The notes under the pieces: model-generated | What the model saw: the letters and a program-made list of their open reading frames with translations, nothing else | Told to the model about the DNA's origin: nothing | Database searches by the model: none | Part shown: in pieces, positions 16,597 through 25,922 of the stretch | How positions within the stretch are numbered: the stretch's first letter is position 1 | How the letters are laid out: every line of letters begins with the position of its first letter | IMG/VR virus record: IMGVR_UViG_3300031578_000156 | Coordinates: 1-37,834 of that record | Origin: a virus | Strand: one strand, 5' to 3' | Length of the DNA: 37,834 nt | Position numbers and translations under genes: made by a program

Positions 16597-17289
16597 ATGG
16601 ATGTAGAAAAAATATTTGATTATACTTTATGGAATCCATTGAATCCTATTGAACATTCACAGAGAATTCCTATGAAAATTTGGACCGATTTATCAGTTCA
16701 TGATGGGGGAGGGGGTAAAGTACCAGGTGCTGGAGCTAATAAAAAACAAACAATGCTGGAATTATCTGTAAATCCTCAAAGCGTAGCTTTTAAACAAGTA
16801 AAAAGAATTACCAGTGATGTAGTTAGAAAAGGAAGAGTATATTATTTTTGGTCTTCGGCTCCTGGAGAACGAAATTTGGATATATTGGCTTTGACAATTG
16901 GAGGAGTATCTGGATCTATTTTGAATAGAGTGGCAAATACTCAATATCAGCAAACATTGGGAGAACAAAAAATATCAAATCCACCAGAGGGCGCTATTAA
17001 TAAGAAACATCAAAAATGGATGAAATTATATTCTATGACAAGAGAGGCAGCATATCCTTTAGAATTGAATGGAGAATTTAATTATGCATATATTGAATAT
17101 GTAAGTCCAATTTTTCCTGCAGGAAAAACAATAACTTTTAAAGGACATTTTTCTAATCCATTGGATTTTGAAGAAAATGCAGAGAGACCATTTTTAATAA
17201 ATTACTCTTTTGAATTTATAGTTCATCAAACCGATCCTTCATTGGATACTATTTTAGAAGAAGCATCAAAATTTTTATTAACTAGATAG
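16597..17289 (+). CDS. Baseplate hub adaptor-like protein (XkdP-position)
   Basis: 230 residues, with AGGAGGGG about 8 bases before the ATG. In contractile phages the gene between tape measure and hub encodes a tube-initiating adaptor. Here the segment LELSVNPQSVAFKQVKRITSD, followed by GRVYYFWSSAPGERNLDILALTIGG, is the pattern I associate with those proteins. No LysM domain is visible, unlike XkdP of PBSX-type elements. The C-terminal half is beta-rich (ITFKGHFSNPLDFEENAERPFLINYSFEFIVH), typical of adaptor proteins that bind the tube end. Assigned mainly by gene order. Confidence 0.6.
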   Translation: MDVEKIFDYTLWNPLNPIEHSQRIPMKIWTDLSVHDGGGGKVPGAGANKKQTMLELSVNPQSVAFKQVKRITSDVVRKGRVYYFWSSAPGERNLDILALTIGGVSGSILNRVANTQYQQTLGEQKISNPPEGAINKKHQKWMKLYSMTREAAYPLELNGEFNYAYIEYVSPIFPAGKTITFKGHFSNPLDFEENAERPFLINYSFEFIVHQTDPSLDTILEEASKFLLTR

Positions 17290-17299
17290 AGGATAGAAA

Positions 17300-19105
17300 A
17301 TGGAACAAGAATTTTTTCCAGAGGGCGGATGTGTTCGTACAGGCGAACCTTCATATAGAGTTTTTATATTTACAAAAGAAGTGACTGAGGATGTGAAAAG
17401 TGTAAACATAACATGGTCTACAATTGATTCGACTTGTTCTATTGAATTGACAAATCCTCGTGAAAAATGGATTATAACTGAAAATAATCTTAATGGAATA
17501 TGGAGAGAGGATGAAAAAATAAAGAAAGCAATTTATAAAAGAAAGAAAACATTTATAGTTACAAAAAAATCTAAAAGTACTATTAATAAAAATGAAAATC
17601 CAAAAAGTGAATCTTCTACTACTCATACTGAGGCGGGAACTTGTGTTTATGATTTATATGAAGGAGATAGTGTTATTTCTTGTGGTGATACTGTTAGAGT
17701 ATATTTAAAAGATCCGTTTTCTGATTATTGGTACAGAGGATTTACAGGATATGCTTCTCCTGTAACAGATTCTTACAGCGCAGATGCAGATCATTTTATT
17801 TTAACAGTTCATTGTGAAGATACAAAAAGATGGATAAGAGCTACAAGATTAGGATGGGGAGTTTGGGGTTCAGATAGTTCTGTTAGTTATGCAACACAGG
17901 AAGAAACAGAAAAAGCAACTGTTTCTTCTATATGGCAGTATGTTGCACCTGGTAAATCATTGGAAGAATTAGTAGTTTGGTTAATTACTGGAAAAACTCT
18001 TGATACTTCTGTTATTGGTGATATGCAAATAAAACCAGACAAAGAAGAGGAATTAGAATTACGTTGTGGGAATTTTACATTAGGAAAAAGATGGGTTATA
18101 AAAAATAACAAAGATGTTGAAGATGCTCAATTATTTTTATTTAATGAATGCTTGAGAGTACAAGGAAAAGGCGCAGATGCCGAAGATCTTATTACTGAAG
18201 AAGGCAAATTTGTTACTCGTGCGGGAAGTGGAGAAAATGCAAAGAAGGTAGATGATGGAAGTCTTTATAATGTAGATGGTCAGATTCATGTAATGATTCC
18301 AGAATATTTGACATATACTGGAGAAGATGAAGAAGAAGGAGGTATTTATTTAAAACCGCATACAATGCTTCAAGAAATTGGATATAGAGACGAATATTCA
18401 TCCAGACTAGGTATAATTCAAGATTGGGCAGAAACAGTAGAATTTAAATTTTATGCATTGCCAAATGGCGATGTTTTGTTAGAATTTCCACAATATGATT
18501 TTAGACCTGAAGATTATGGTAAAGCTAATGATTCAATAACAAAAGGTAAAGAAGTTTTTAAAGTGACAAATAAAGAAATTATGGGATGGGATATTACCGA
18601 AGATGATGGAGGCATTGATACTCTTTTTGTAGTAGGAGGTTCTTTAGAACAATATTTTAAAAAAATAGGTGATTCAGCTCAATTAAGCGGGAGAATAGGA
18701 ATATCTGGAAAAGAAAGTCTTACTAAAAGATTTGGTTGGAGATGTAGAAATTTAGATGCTCCTTTAGTTACTTCAAAAGAAGGTTGTGTATTATTGGCTG
18801 AAGCACTTTTGAATAGATCATTTTCTGAAGCAAAAACAATGAATGTGGATTGTACTGCTCGATATGAAGTTTGGCCAGGAAGGCCTTATTTAGTGGAAGG
18901 AAGAAGAGTTTTAGGATATTGTACTTCTATAGAACATACTATTGTATGGGGATCTCAATTAAAGACTAAAATAAATCTAAGCTATTTAAGGGGTTGGAAT
19001 ACAGAAAAAGAAGAATGGACTACAATAGGAGGAAAGTTAATAAGTGAAGAAAGACGATATTTGGATTATAGTAAATTATATTCTTCTGAGAAGAAAGGAA
19101 TATAA
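17300..19105 (+). CDS. Baseplate hub protein (gpD/XkdQ/gp27-like)
   Basis: 601 residues, with an AGAGGAT ribosome binding site. The region DTVRVYLKDPFSDYWYRGFTGYASPVTDSYSADADHFILTVHCEDTKRWI matches the hub pattern of a short field-like beta domain that sets the centre of the baseplate. Residues ~70-110 form a lysine-rich, low-complexity insert (KKTFIVTKKSKSTINKNENPKSES). The C-terminal domain contains SFSEAKTMNVDCTARYEVWPGRPYLVEGRRVLGYCTSIEHTI, the hub-type tail. It precedes the spike gene, as expected. Longer than P2 gpD (387 residues), mainly through the internal region ~200-420. Confidence 0.7.
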   Translation: MEQEFFPEGGCVRTGEPSYRVFIFTKEVTEDVKSVNITWSTIDSTCSIELTNPREKWIITENNLNGIWREDEKIKKAIYKRKKTFIVTKKSKSTINKNENPKSESSTTHTEAGTCVYDLYEGDSVISCGDTVRVYLKDPFSDYWYRGFTGYASPVTDSYSADADHFILTVHCEDTKRWIRATRLGWGVWGSDSSVSYATQEETEKATVSSIWQYVAPGKSLEELVVWLITGKTLDTSVIGDMQIKPDKEEELELRCGNFTLGKRWVIKNNKDVEDAQLFLFNECLRVQGKGADAEDLITEEGKFVTRAGSGENAKKVDDGSLYNVDGQIHVMIPEYLTYTGEDEEEGGIYLKPHTMLQEIGYRDEYSSRLGIIQDWAETVEFKFYALPNGDVLLEFPQYDFRPEDYGKANDSITKGKEVFKVTNKEIMGWDITEDDGGIDTLFVVGGSLEQYFKKIGDSAQLSGRIGISGKESLTKRFGWRCRNLDAPLVTSKEGCVLLAEALLNRSFSEAKTMNVDCTARYEVWPGRPYLVEGRRVLGYCTSIEHTIVWGSQLKTKINLSYLRGWNTEKEEWTTIGGKLISEERRYLDYSKLYSSEKKGI

Positions 19106-19108
19106 CTA

Positions 19109-20548
19109 ATGAGAAATTTATCTCCAGGAGAAGCAGCAAGTTGGGAAAAAAGAGTAATAAAGGATCCTTATAATAAACTGGTTGAAGGTATTATTACTAA
19201 TGTTTTTACTGATACTGGTTATGCAACGGTGAGAATTCTTCAACATGTGGGAGTAGAAAAGGATTGTCGAATCGCCTTTCAAAGTATAGGAGCTTTTTGT
19301 AATTGTAGAGTTATGCCATGTCAAGGTGATATGGTTTTAGTTGCATATACTAGAGGAAATAGACCAGAAATTATAGGATATGTTTCTCCGACTAAATCTA
19401 AAGTAATGAATAGTTCAGGAAAGATGGATGAAGATCAAAGCAGAGGAGGTTATTATCAATTAATAAAAGCTTCGCAAGATGGGGAAGAATGGGAAGTTGT
19501 TTCTCCAGGTGGAAATGGTAGTAAAAAACCCTGGAAACAAAAAATTGTTTTTCGAAGAATTGAACAAGGAGAATTTAATTATAAGAGCGGTGCTCCCCAT
19601 TATCCAGGCGGTGCAGAAATATATGGAAATAGAATGGGAAATTTATATTTATACGGAGGACCTGCAGTTTTAATAAAATTATTAAGAGATGCAAATGAAA
19701 ATCAACAATATGCAGATTTATTTAGAAGAAGAGATAATGATTCTGGATTAGGTAGTTGTTCAATAGAAGAACGATTTGGAACAGTAAAAAGAAAAGTAGA
19801 TACAATGAATATTACTTCACTTGAAGAAGAATGGCCAATTCCAGTAGGAGGTTGGAAAGGAAGTTGGAAATCGACTACAGAATCGGCGAAAGAATATTGT
19901 TTAAAAATAAAAAGAAAAGTTGGGATGGGAAGTGCTTCAACTCATAAGAATTTGATAGAAATTAAATACGGAGATGTTATAGATAATAAAGGATTGGTCG
20001 AATATAACCCAAAAACTAAAAAAGAAGTTAGAGCCAAACTATCAGTTTTTGATGAAGATGATCAGAGTGGAAAAAATTGTACAACTTTTAAAATTGACAA
20101 AGCTGGAAATGTTTATGTAAGACAGATGTTAAAAGCGACAGATTTTTCGATAATAGGATTAGCAGCGACATTTTGGACTCAATTTAAAAATTGGACTGCT
20201 TATATAACTGAAAATAAAAAACAATATATTTTAAAAGATGATTTAAAAATGGTTGGGGGAAGTCAGACAAATATAGTTTTAAAGAAAAGCATAAATTTTA
20301 TAGGTAAACAGAAAACAGATATTGTATGCGGAAAATGGGAAGTAATGGCTTTAACTGCAGAAATAAGAGCTATGTCAGTTAAACTAGGAATGGGAAGTTT
20401 TCAGAAATTAGTGAATGAGACTTTTTTAACAAATTTATACAATACGCATACACATCCTGGTGTTTTTCCAGGGCCTAGTGTAACAGGACCTCCTATAATT
20501 CCAGGAATTCCATTGGTACATACAACAATTAATACTGAGGCGGGATAA
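19109..20548 (+). CDS. Baseplate spike protein (gpV/gp5-type)
   Basis: 479 residues, AAAGGA upstream. The N-terminal ~100 residues form an OB-fold-like module (VEGIITNVFTDTGYATVRILQHV, then GDMVLVAYTRGNRPEIIGYV), as in gpV and gp5 spikes. The middle is beta-rich, and the C-terminal half is a repetitive beta-helix-like stretch (KMVGGSQTNIVLKKSINFIGKQKTDIV). The end bears NTHTHPG with H447 and H449, followed by GPSVTGPP. Known phage spikes (P2 gpV, phi92 gp138) coordinate iron at their tip through an HxH pair, so a metal-bound tip is likely. The spike punctures the outer envelope when the sheath contracts. Confidence 0.8.
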   Translation: MRNLSPGEAASWEKRVIKDPYNKLVEGIITNVFTDTGYATVRILQHVGVEKDCRIAFQSIGAFCNCRVMPCQGDMVLVAYTRGNRPEIIGYVSPTKSKVMNSSGKMDEDQSRGGYYQLIKASQDGEEWEVVSPGGNGSKKPWKQKIVFRRIEQGEFNYKSGAPHYPGGAEIYGNRMGNLYLYGGPAVLIKLLRDANENQQYADLFRRRDNDSGLGSCSIEERFGTVKRKVDTMNITSLEEEWPIPVGGWKGSWKSTTESAKEYCLKIKRKVGMGSASTHKNLIEIKYGDVIDNKGLVEYNPKTKKEVRAKLSVFDEDDQSGKNCTTFKIDKAGNVYVRQMLKATDFSIIGLAATFWTQFKNWTAYITENKKQYILKDDLKMVGGSQTNIVLKKSINFIGKQKTDIVCGKWEVMALTAEIRAMSVKLGMGSFQKLVNETFLTNLYNTHTHPGVFPGPSVTGPPIIPGIPLVHTTINTEAG

Positions 20549-20549
20549 A

Positions 20550-21023
20550 ATGGCTGGAAAACCCTTTGATGAATGTTTCTATGATTTATTACGAGCTTTG
20601 GCCGTTGATGAACTTGCAAGTTTAAAACAATATCTTCAAGATTCTAAAGGATTGATTTCTCATGAAATAAATGATATAGGTTTTAAAATATCAAGAATTG
20701 ATGATTGGCAATCAACTCTTCAAGGTGAATTAGGTAGAATAGAGAATAAGGTTAAAAAATATGCAGATCAATACGGAGCAATGCCTTTTGCAGATTTTAT
20801 TGATTGTATAGATAGTGGAAATATGGCGGATGATATGCGGTCAATGATGGAAGGATATCTTGATAAATATTACGATTTAAAATACAATTTAATAAGTTCT
20901 ACGAGTATTCAAACTTATTGGGAAAATATTGATTTATATAGAAAAGATTTAGAATCCAAAATAACAGACTATATTGAATCTATAGATAGCATTTTAGCAG
21001 AAAAACTTACAGGAGTCTTTTAA
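20550..21023 (+). CDS. Unknown helical baseplate-region protein
   Basis: 157 residues between spike and gp25-like genes, overlapping the next start by one base (TAATG). It is predicted mostly helical and coiled-coil-like (ELASLKQYLQDSKGLISHEIND, then TLQGELGRIENKVKKYADQY, and RKDLESKITDYIESIDSILAEKL). No recognised family. PBSX-type clusters have a small gene (xkdR) at this spot, but I see no sequence evidence that it is related. Most likely a baseplate or spike-assembly protein. Confidence 0.65.
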   Translation: MAGKPFDECFYDLLRALAVDELASLKQYLQDSKGLISHEINDIGFKISRIDDWQSTLQGELGRIENKVKKYADQYGAMPFADFIDCIDSGNMADDMRSMMEGYLDKYYDLKYNLISSTSIQTYWENIDLYRKDLESKITDYIESIDSILAEKLTGVF

Positions 21024-21460
21024 TGACTAAAACTTTTAAAATATCAGATATAACACGGACAGGTATTGGTGATGTTGAATTGTCCAATCAAGGACAACCA
21101 GAAATTTTGGAAAACAGGGATAAGTTGATACAGGATATATTGGAAATATTGTTAGTAATGGAAGGTCAGCGTGATGTGCCAAGAACGTCTCCAGAATTTG
21201 GTTCTAAAATATATAAAATTTTGGGATATCCACTTCCAGCAGGAAGTTTAGAAACTTTATTGAGAGGTGCAATTGATTCTGCTATAGTGAAATTAAAAAC
21301 AATGCAAGGAGAAAAAATAAATTTATCAAAAGAAGAACATATTTTTAAAATAACTTCATTACAAATTAAAAAAGAACAAAACGTGCTAGGATACAGATTT
21401 CATTTGGCTATTGATACTTATGATAAACGTGTGGTAACAATTGAAGGAACTTTAATCTAG
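21023..21460 (+). CDS. Baseplate wedge protein, gp25/gpW-like
   Basis: 145 residues. This is the gp25-like family position, and the sequence has the expected features: RDKLIQDILEILLVMEGQRDVPRTSPEFGSKIYKILG matches the family helix and the E-x-R-x-x-R/P-E-F-G turn of gp25-like wedge proteins. The C-terminal beta strand pair (YRFHLAIDTYDKRVVTIEG) is typical. gp25-like proteins initiate sheath assembly on the baseplate. The gene is short and complete. Confidence 0.85.
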   Translation: MTKTFKISDITRTGIGDVELSNQGQPEILENRDKLIQDILEILLVMEGQRDVPRTSPEFGSKIYKILGYPLPAGSLETLLRGAIDSAIVKLKTMQGEKINLSKEEHIFKITSLQIKKEQNVLGYRFHLAIDTYDKRVVTIEGTLI

Positions 21461-21469
21461 GAGATTATA

Positions 21470-22876
21470 ATGGCTGTCTTAAAATATACAAGAGAAGAAA
21501 TAATTGCAAGATTAAAAAAAGCTATTCAAGATTATGATTCTAATATGGATGTTGATTACGGTCCTGTGAAGGATTTAGTAATTGATCCAATATCAGAAGA
21601 ATTAAGATTGGTAAATGATAATATTTATCATGTTCATAGAATACAATCTCTTTTAAATTCAACAGAAATGGATGACGAAGAATTGGATAGGTTAGCTTAT
21701 AATTGGCAAATTGTTAGAAAAGGTGGAACTCAGTCAACAGGTACGGTATGGTTTCAATGTTCATCCCCACCTTTGTTGGATATGGAAATTCCTTTGAATA
21801 CGGTAACATCAACAAGTAATAATACAAATCCAATTAAATTTGTTACTACAGAAGTTAAGGTGTTTAGAGCTTCTTATGCTGCATCCTATAAAAATGTAGC
21901 AGAAGATGTTTATGAATTGGCTGTTCCAGTAAGAGCTTTAAATCCAGGATTGAATACTAATGTTGCAGCGGGAAGTATTTCAGTTTTATCATCTAATGTT
22001 TCTTATTTTACGAATGTTGTTAATAAAGAAGTGACTGCTGGCGGGACAGATAGTGAAACAAACGCCCAATTAACACAACGATTATTAATGGCTTTAATGG
22101 GAATTGAAAGAGCTACAGTTCAGGGTTTGGAATTATGGTTTGAAGAACAAGATGGTGTTATTGATGCATCAGTAATTGATGCACAGGATCCTTTAATGAC
22201 AAGATCGGAATCTGGTGCGGTTGATGTTGCAATTATAGGAACAGATTATGTAGAAACACAACAAATAGAAGTTTTTAATAGATTGAGTATAATTTTAGAA
22301 AAACAACCAGTTAAATCTGTTATTTCTATTATAAGTTCTATTAAAGAATATAAAGAAGGAGTAGAATGGGTATTTGTACAAGATACAACTTCTGATTATG
22401 CCAAAAGTACTAGAGCACTAAGTAAAATAGAATGGAGAAGTATTGATACTCTTCCTGCAATGGGTGAAAGTGTTACAATAACTTATCAATATGATAAAAA
22501 AGTAGAAGATTTACAAGAATTGGTTGAAGAAGATGATAACAGATTTTTAGCAGATGTTTTAGTTAAAAGTGCTGATCAGATTTTCATCGAAGTAGCATTG
22601 AGGATAAAAGTGTATTCGAATTTTTCACAACCAAACATTAGACAATCTGTAAAAGATGTTATATATGGTTTTATAAATACTTTAAAATTAGGTGAAGATG
22701 TTGAACAAAGTGATTTAGTTTTCGAAATAAGAAAGATTGCTGGAGTAGACAATGTGGAATTGCCTTTTATTCAACTTAAAATAGATGGGCCTGGAACAGG
22801 GACATCCGATATTATTATTCGGAAAGATCAATTTGCAAGAATACAATCATCAAAGATTGAAGTTTGGTCAAGTTAA
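21470..22876 (+). CDS. Baseplate wedge protein, gpJ/gp6-like
   Basis: 468 residues, with TAGGAGAT before the ATG. It directly follows the gp25-like gene, as J genes do. The N-terminal part has the J-like features DYGPVKDLVIDPISEELRLVNDN and MDDEELDRLAYNWQIVRKGGTQSTGTV. The core has VRALNPGLNTNVAAGSIS and AGGTDSETNAQLTQRL, a typical motif. The C-terminal half contains EVALRIKVYSNFSQPNIRQSVKDVIYGF. Wedge proteins of this family form the hexameric ring that joins the hub to the fibre proteins. Confidence 0.88.
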   Translation: MAVLKYTREEIIARLKKAIQDYDSNMDVDYGPVKDLVIDPISEELRLVNDNIYHVHRIQSLLNSTEMDDEELDRLAYNWQIVRKGGTQSTGTVWFQCSSPPLLDMEIPLNTVTSTSNNTNPIKFVTTEVKVFRASYAASYKNVAEDVYELAVPVRALNPGLNTNVAAGSISVLSSNVSYFTNVVNKEVTAGGTDSETNAQLTQRLLMALMGIERATVQGLELWFEEQDGVIDASVIDAQDPLMTRSESGAVDVAIIGTDYVETQQIEVFNRLSIILEKQPVKSVISIISSIKEYKEGVEWVFVQDTTSDYAKSTRALSKIEWRSIDTLPAMGESVTITYQYDKKVEDLQELVEEDDNRFLADVLVKSADQIFIEVALRIKVYSNFSQPNIRQSVKDVIYGFINTLKLGEDVEQSDLVFEIRKIAGVDNVELPFIQLKIDGPGTGTSDIIIRKDQFARIQSSKIEVWSS

Positions 22877-22890
22877 TGCGGAGATTTTAA

Positions 22891-24249
22891 ATGCCAGTAC
22901 AAGAAAACAAAAGTTTTGTATGGACTCATAAAATTACTTTAAAAAATGCAGACGGATGGTTAAGATCTGAACAGGAGAGGATTATTTCCAGGATTATGGA
23001 AATATATCCTTGTAATAATTTTCATTTTATTCAAAGATATTCTTCTCATTGTAAAGAAAATGTAGGAAATGGAAAGATAAGAGTATGGAAAACGGCTAAT
23101 CAAAAAGCCAAAGGTTTGATTTCTAGATGTGAAGAAGCTCTTCTTTGGAGTACTGCAATAATTCAACCAGTGATTGCAGCAATTGCAAGAATACAACCTT
23201 CTATAATGGGAACAGCAAACATTGCACTAGGTCCACAAATATTTGGAAATGGCGATATTATTCAACCCCCAAACAAGATTGAGGGCGATGGGAGAATAAG
23301 TCCTGTAATTTCTGCAAGTGCTTTAATTTTTCCAGGAATTACTTGTACTGCAAGAATTCCTTATCAAAGATGGTCAATACCTTTAATGAAAGGGGATGCT
23401 AAAATAGTTTATACTTCTGAAAAAGTAGTATGTGGAAACTCCAGAATAGTGTTGGGAAATTATCCGATTAACGATGCACAGGGAAATGTTAAAATAGGAA
23501 AACTTAGGGGATGTGATTTGAAAGGTGATTTGCCTTTTACTGGATGGCGTTTAACTAGAAATGGAAGCATTGAACATTTGGTGTGGTATATGAGGGGTGT
23601 TAAACAAGAAAGATGGGTGCCGAAAGTAACGCAAATTGAAATTTGGTTTAATCCGGTTGCAGGAGATACAAATGGAGAAATATTCAGAGATACAATAGAG
23701 GATTTAATGGATTATTACACTTTTGGAAATCGCAGAGTGGATTATATTTCAGATACAAAATTTTCAATGAAGGGCGATTATACTAATCAATTATTTAAAG
23801 GAATGAAATTGCAAATCAATTCTCCAGATTTCTGTTGTAAGTTGTTTAATGATCAAATGCAAGAATTGGCATATTTTAAATGGATGATTGATAACTTTCC
23901 TTATCAAGTAGCATTATCAAAAATAAACAGTACTAATGCATTGAAAGTAAATGCAAAAATAAATGATGATTTACATGAAGTTATAGTAATAAAATCTATT
24001 TTTAATGGAACAAATACTGTAGTGGAAGTTTCCGGAGAGGCAATTAAAGATAGCGATTGTTTAATCATGAGCTGGAGGGAAAGATTTGATAGTGTAGAAG
24101 TAGAGAAAGATTACTATCCCTTTTCTACAAATGCACGTATACAGGCGTTTTTACGAACAACTGGAAAAATATTCTGGCTAGTAGGCCCACCAAATCTTCC
24201 TGGAAATGAAGAAGATTATGCATATAAAATATTGGATGTGGGAGAATAG
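22891..24249 (+). CDS. gpI-position baseplate protein with ARIQP-type repeats
   Basis: 452 residues, directly after gpJ. The N-terminal 85 residues are unrelated to known families by eye. Residues ~88-160 contain the same repeat type as the genes at 3 and 6098 (AIARIQPSIMGTANIALGP, DGRISPVISASALIFPGI). These units are more diverged and no long identical DNA tract was found. Residues ~220-415 form a mixed domain (WYMRGVKQERWVPKVTQIEIWFNP, then VDYISDTKFSMKGDYTNQLF). A last ARI-like unit lies near residue 419 (TNARIQAFLRTTGKI). Its position suggests linkage between wedge and fibres. Confidence 0.6.
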   Translation: MPVQENKSFVWTHKITLKNADGWLRSEQERIISRIMEIYPCNNFHFIQRYSSHCKENVGNGKIRVWKTANQKAKGLISRCEEALLWSTAIIQPVIAAIARIQPSIMGTANIALGPQIFGNGDIIQPPNKIEGDGRISPVISASALIFPGITCTARIPYQRWSIPLMKGDAKIVYTSEKVVCGNSRIVLGNYPINDAQGNVKIGKLRGCDLKGDLPFTGWRLTRNGSIEHLVWYMRGVKQERWVPKVTQIEIWFNPVAGDTNGEIFRDTIEDLMDYYTFGNRRVDYISDTKFSMKGDYTNQLFKGMKLQINSPDFCCKLFNDQMQELAYFKWMIDNFPYQVALSKINSTNALKVNAKINDDLHEVIVIKSIFNGTNTVVEVSGEAIKDSDCLIMSWRERFDSVEVEKDYYPFSTNARIQAFLRTTGKIFWLVGPPNLPGNEEDYAYKILDVGE

Positions 24250-24251
24250 GA

Positions 24252-25217
24252 ATGGTAACTTATCAAAAAACAATAGGAGCAGTGTGCAGAGTTTATAATA
24301 AATCAAAATCTTTGGAAGATAAGTTTAGTTTTATAAAGGCTTCAACTTCTTCAAAAGTTGTTCAAGAGCCTCTTATTTTAAACATAGCCACGAGGCTGGC
24401 CAAATTAGCATATAAGTCTGACCTAAAATGGAATAGAGCAATGTTATTTAAGAATGATATTCCTGTAATTTCTACTTATATGGGTTTTACAACTGTTCCT
24501 TTACCAACCAGACAATCTTCTGGTTTAGGATGGAAAGAAACTTTATCAAGTATTGCCAGAGTGGGAGTTCCCTACAAACAATTGTGGTGGTTTAATTCGG
24601 CGAATGAAATAGAATTACATCCGAATATTTGGGATATAAGCGCAGTTAAAGATTATTCTTTATCATATAATAAACTTACTCAATATATTTCATATAAACT
24701 ATTATTAGGGGATGGCGAATCTTGGTATTTGGATTGGCAAGTTTATAACAGAAGAACTTTGGATCAAAATATTAAAGAAGAAGTTGAAGAATTGATTTTT
24801 GATGAAATAGGTTTTAATGCCAAATTGATGCATTTTCCTGTTAAGGATCAAAATACAGCTATTTTATATCAACATACAGGAATTATAACAATAACAGTTC
24901 CTGTAGAGAATTGGTCATGGAAAGATGAGAAGGAAGTTGTATTTAATTCGAGAAATTATTTAGATACTGCAAGTAGGTATTCTATTTATTATAAATATTA
25001 TCAGCCAATAGAAGCTCCAGTTATAAATTACACTGTAGAAATTGCACAATCAATAGATGATGGAGAAAATTGGACAGCATGGGAATTAATAGAAAGAGAG
25101 TTTTTGGTAGATAAAACTAAAGGAAGTTTGATAAGATTTAGATTAACTATAGATGAAATTGATGATCCGAATTCATTCAGATTTAAATCTTTTTGTGCTA
25201 GAAAAGTTAGTACTTAA
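24252..25217 (+). CDS. Wedge-distal beta-rich protein, unknown
   Basis: 321 residues, starting 3 bases after the previous stop with GGGAGA upstream. An N-terminal helix-rich region (LILNIATRLAKLAYKSDLKWNRAM) is followed by beta-rich domains. The C-terminal ~100 residues have an alternating sandwich pattern (YTVEIAQSIDDGENWTAWELIEREFLVDK, ending FRFKSFCARK). Such domains often link fibres to the baseplate. No named family is recognised. It ends before an AAAGGAGA site that starts the next unit. Confidence 0.6.
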   Translation: MVTYQKTIGAVCRVYNKSKSLEDKFSFIKASTSSKVVQEPLILNIATRLAKLAYKSDLKWNRAMLFKNDIPVISTYMGFTTVPLPTRQSSGLGWKETLSSIARVGVPYKQLWWFNSANEIELHPNIWDISAVKDYSLSYNKLTQYISYKLLLGDGESWYLDWQVYNRRTLDQNIKEEVEELIFDEIGFNAKLMHFPVKDQNTAILYQHTGIITITVPVENWSWKDEKEVVFNSRNYLDTASRYSIYYKYYQPIEAPVINYTVEIAQSIDDGENWTAWELIEREFLVDKTKGSLIRFRLTIDEIDDPNSFRFKSFCARKVST

Positions 25218-25235
25218 TATTAAAAAGGAGATTTA

Positions 25236-25922
25236 ATGAAAATTAAAATGAAAGAAATTGAAAGATTAACAATGAAAGAAGCAATTGATACGTCCCAAGA
25301 GGAGCAGGATACATCGGTAGAAAAAATGCTTCAAAGGTATTTGGGAGAACCTACTAATCTTTGGCTTTATTCAGATTTGCCAATAGAAGATAGAATGGCA
25401 CTTGCATATCTTGCGGCAGATGAGTTTATGGGCGCAGAGTATAAAGGCGACCAAGTACGGCAATTTGTAGATGCAATTAAGCGGGTAATTAACAAACCAG
25501 AAGTTTTTTGGGAACAGATTAAAGAAAAGGATCCTGAGAGGCTTGAGCGTTTAAAGTCATTGAATTGGTCATTGGAAAAAGTAGCTTTAGAGGACATAGG
25601 TGTTTATCCGAATTTTGGTGGATTCCCTCGTTTTTGGAGTTATGGTAACGTGCTTGACACAGCAAAAATTTTGGCTATGAGTACAGATGAACCTGAAAAA
25701 AGACATCAAGTGTTGTTAATGGTGCCAAAGTGGATGACAGTTTTAAAATTCCTGCCTCCTATAATTGTTCCAGGAAAAACATTACGTGGAAAAGATGTAA
25801 ATTATGAAAAAACTAAATGGGCTATTGATGATGGAAATCATAGGGTAGTAGCCGCTGCAATAGGTGGTGCAAGATACGTTGTTGCATTTGTAGGAAGAGT
25901 TAAAAATAAGGAGACTTTATGA
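25236..25922 (+). CDS. ParB/sulfiredoxin-like (Srx/ParB fold) protein
   Basis: 228 residues, with AAAGGAGA before the ATG. The C-terminal part reads IIVPGKTLRGKDVNYEKTKWAIDDGNHRVVAAAIGGARYVVAFVGR. D199-G-N-H-R203 matches the (D/G)-G-x-H-R nucleotide-binding motif of ParB-type and sulfiredoxin-like proteins, followed by the usual A-A-A-x-x-G strand. The N-terminal half is helical. The start is MKIKMKEIE, the same tag-like N-terminus as two other small genes. Lying among tail genes, a role in partition is unlikely; a nucleotide-binding or DNA-handling accessory is possible (inference). Confidence 0.5.
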   Translation: MKIKMKEIERLTMKEAIDTSQEEQDTSVEKMLQRYLGEPTNLWLYSDLPIEDRMALAYLAADEFMGAEYKGDQVRQFVDAIKRVINKPEVFWEQIKEKDPERLERLKSLNWSLEKVALEDIGVYPNFGGFPRFWSYGNVLDTAKILAMSTDEPEKRHQVLLMVPKWMTVLKFLPPIIVPGKTLRGKDVNYEKTKWAIDDGNHRVVAAAIGGARYVVAFVGRVKNKETL

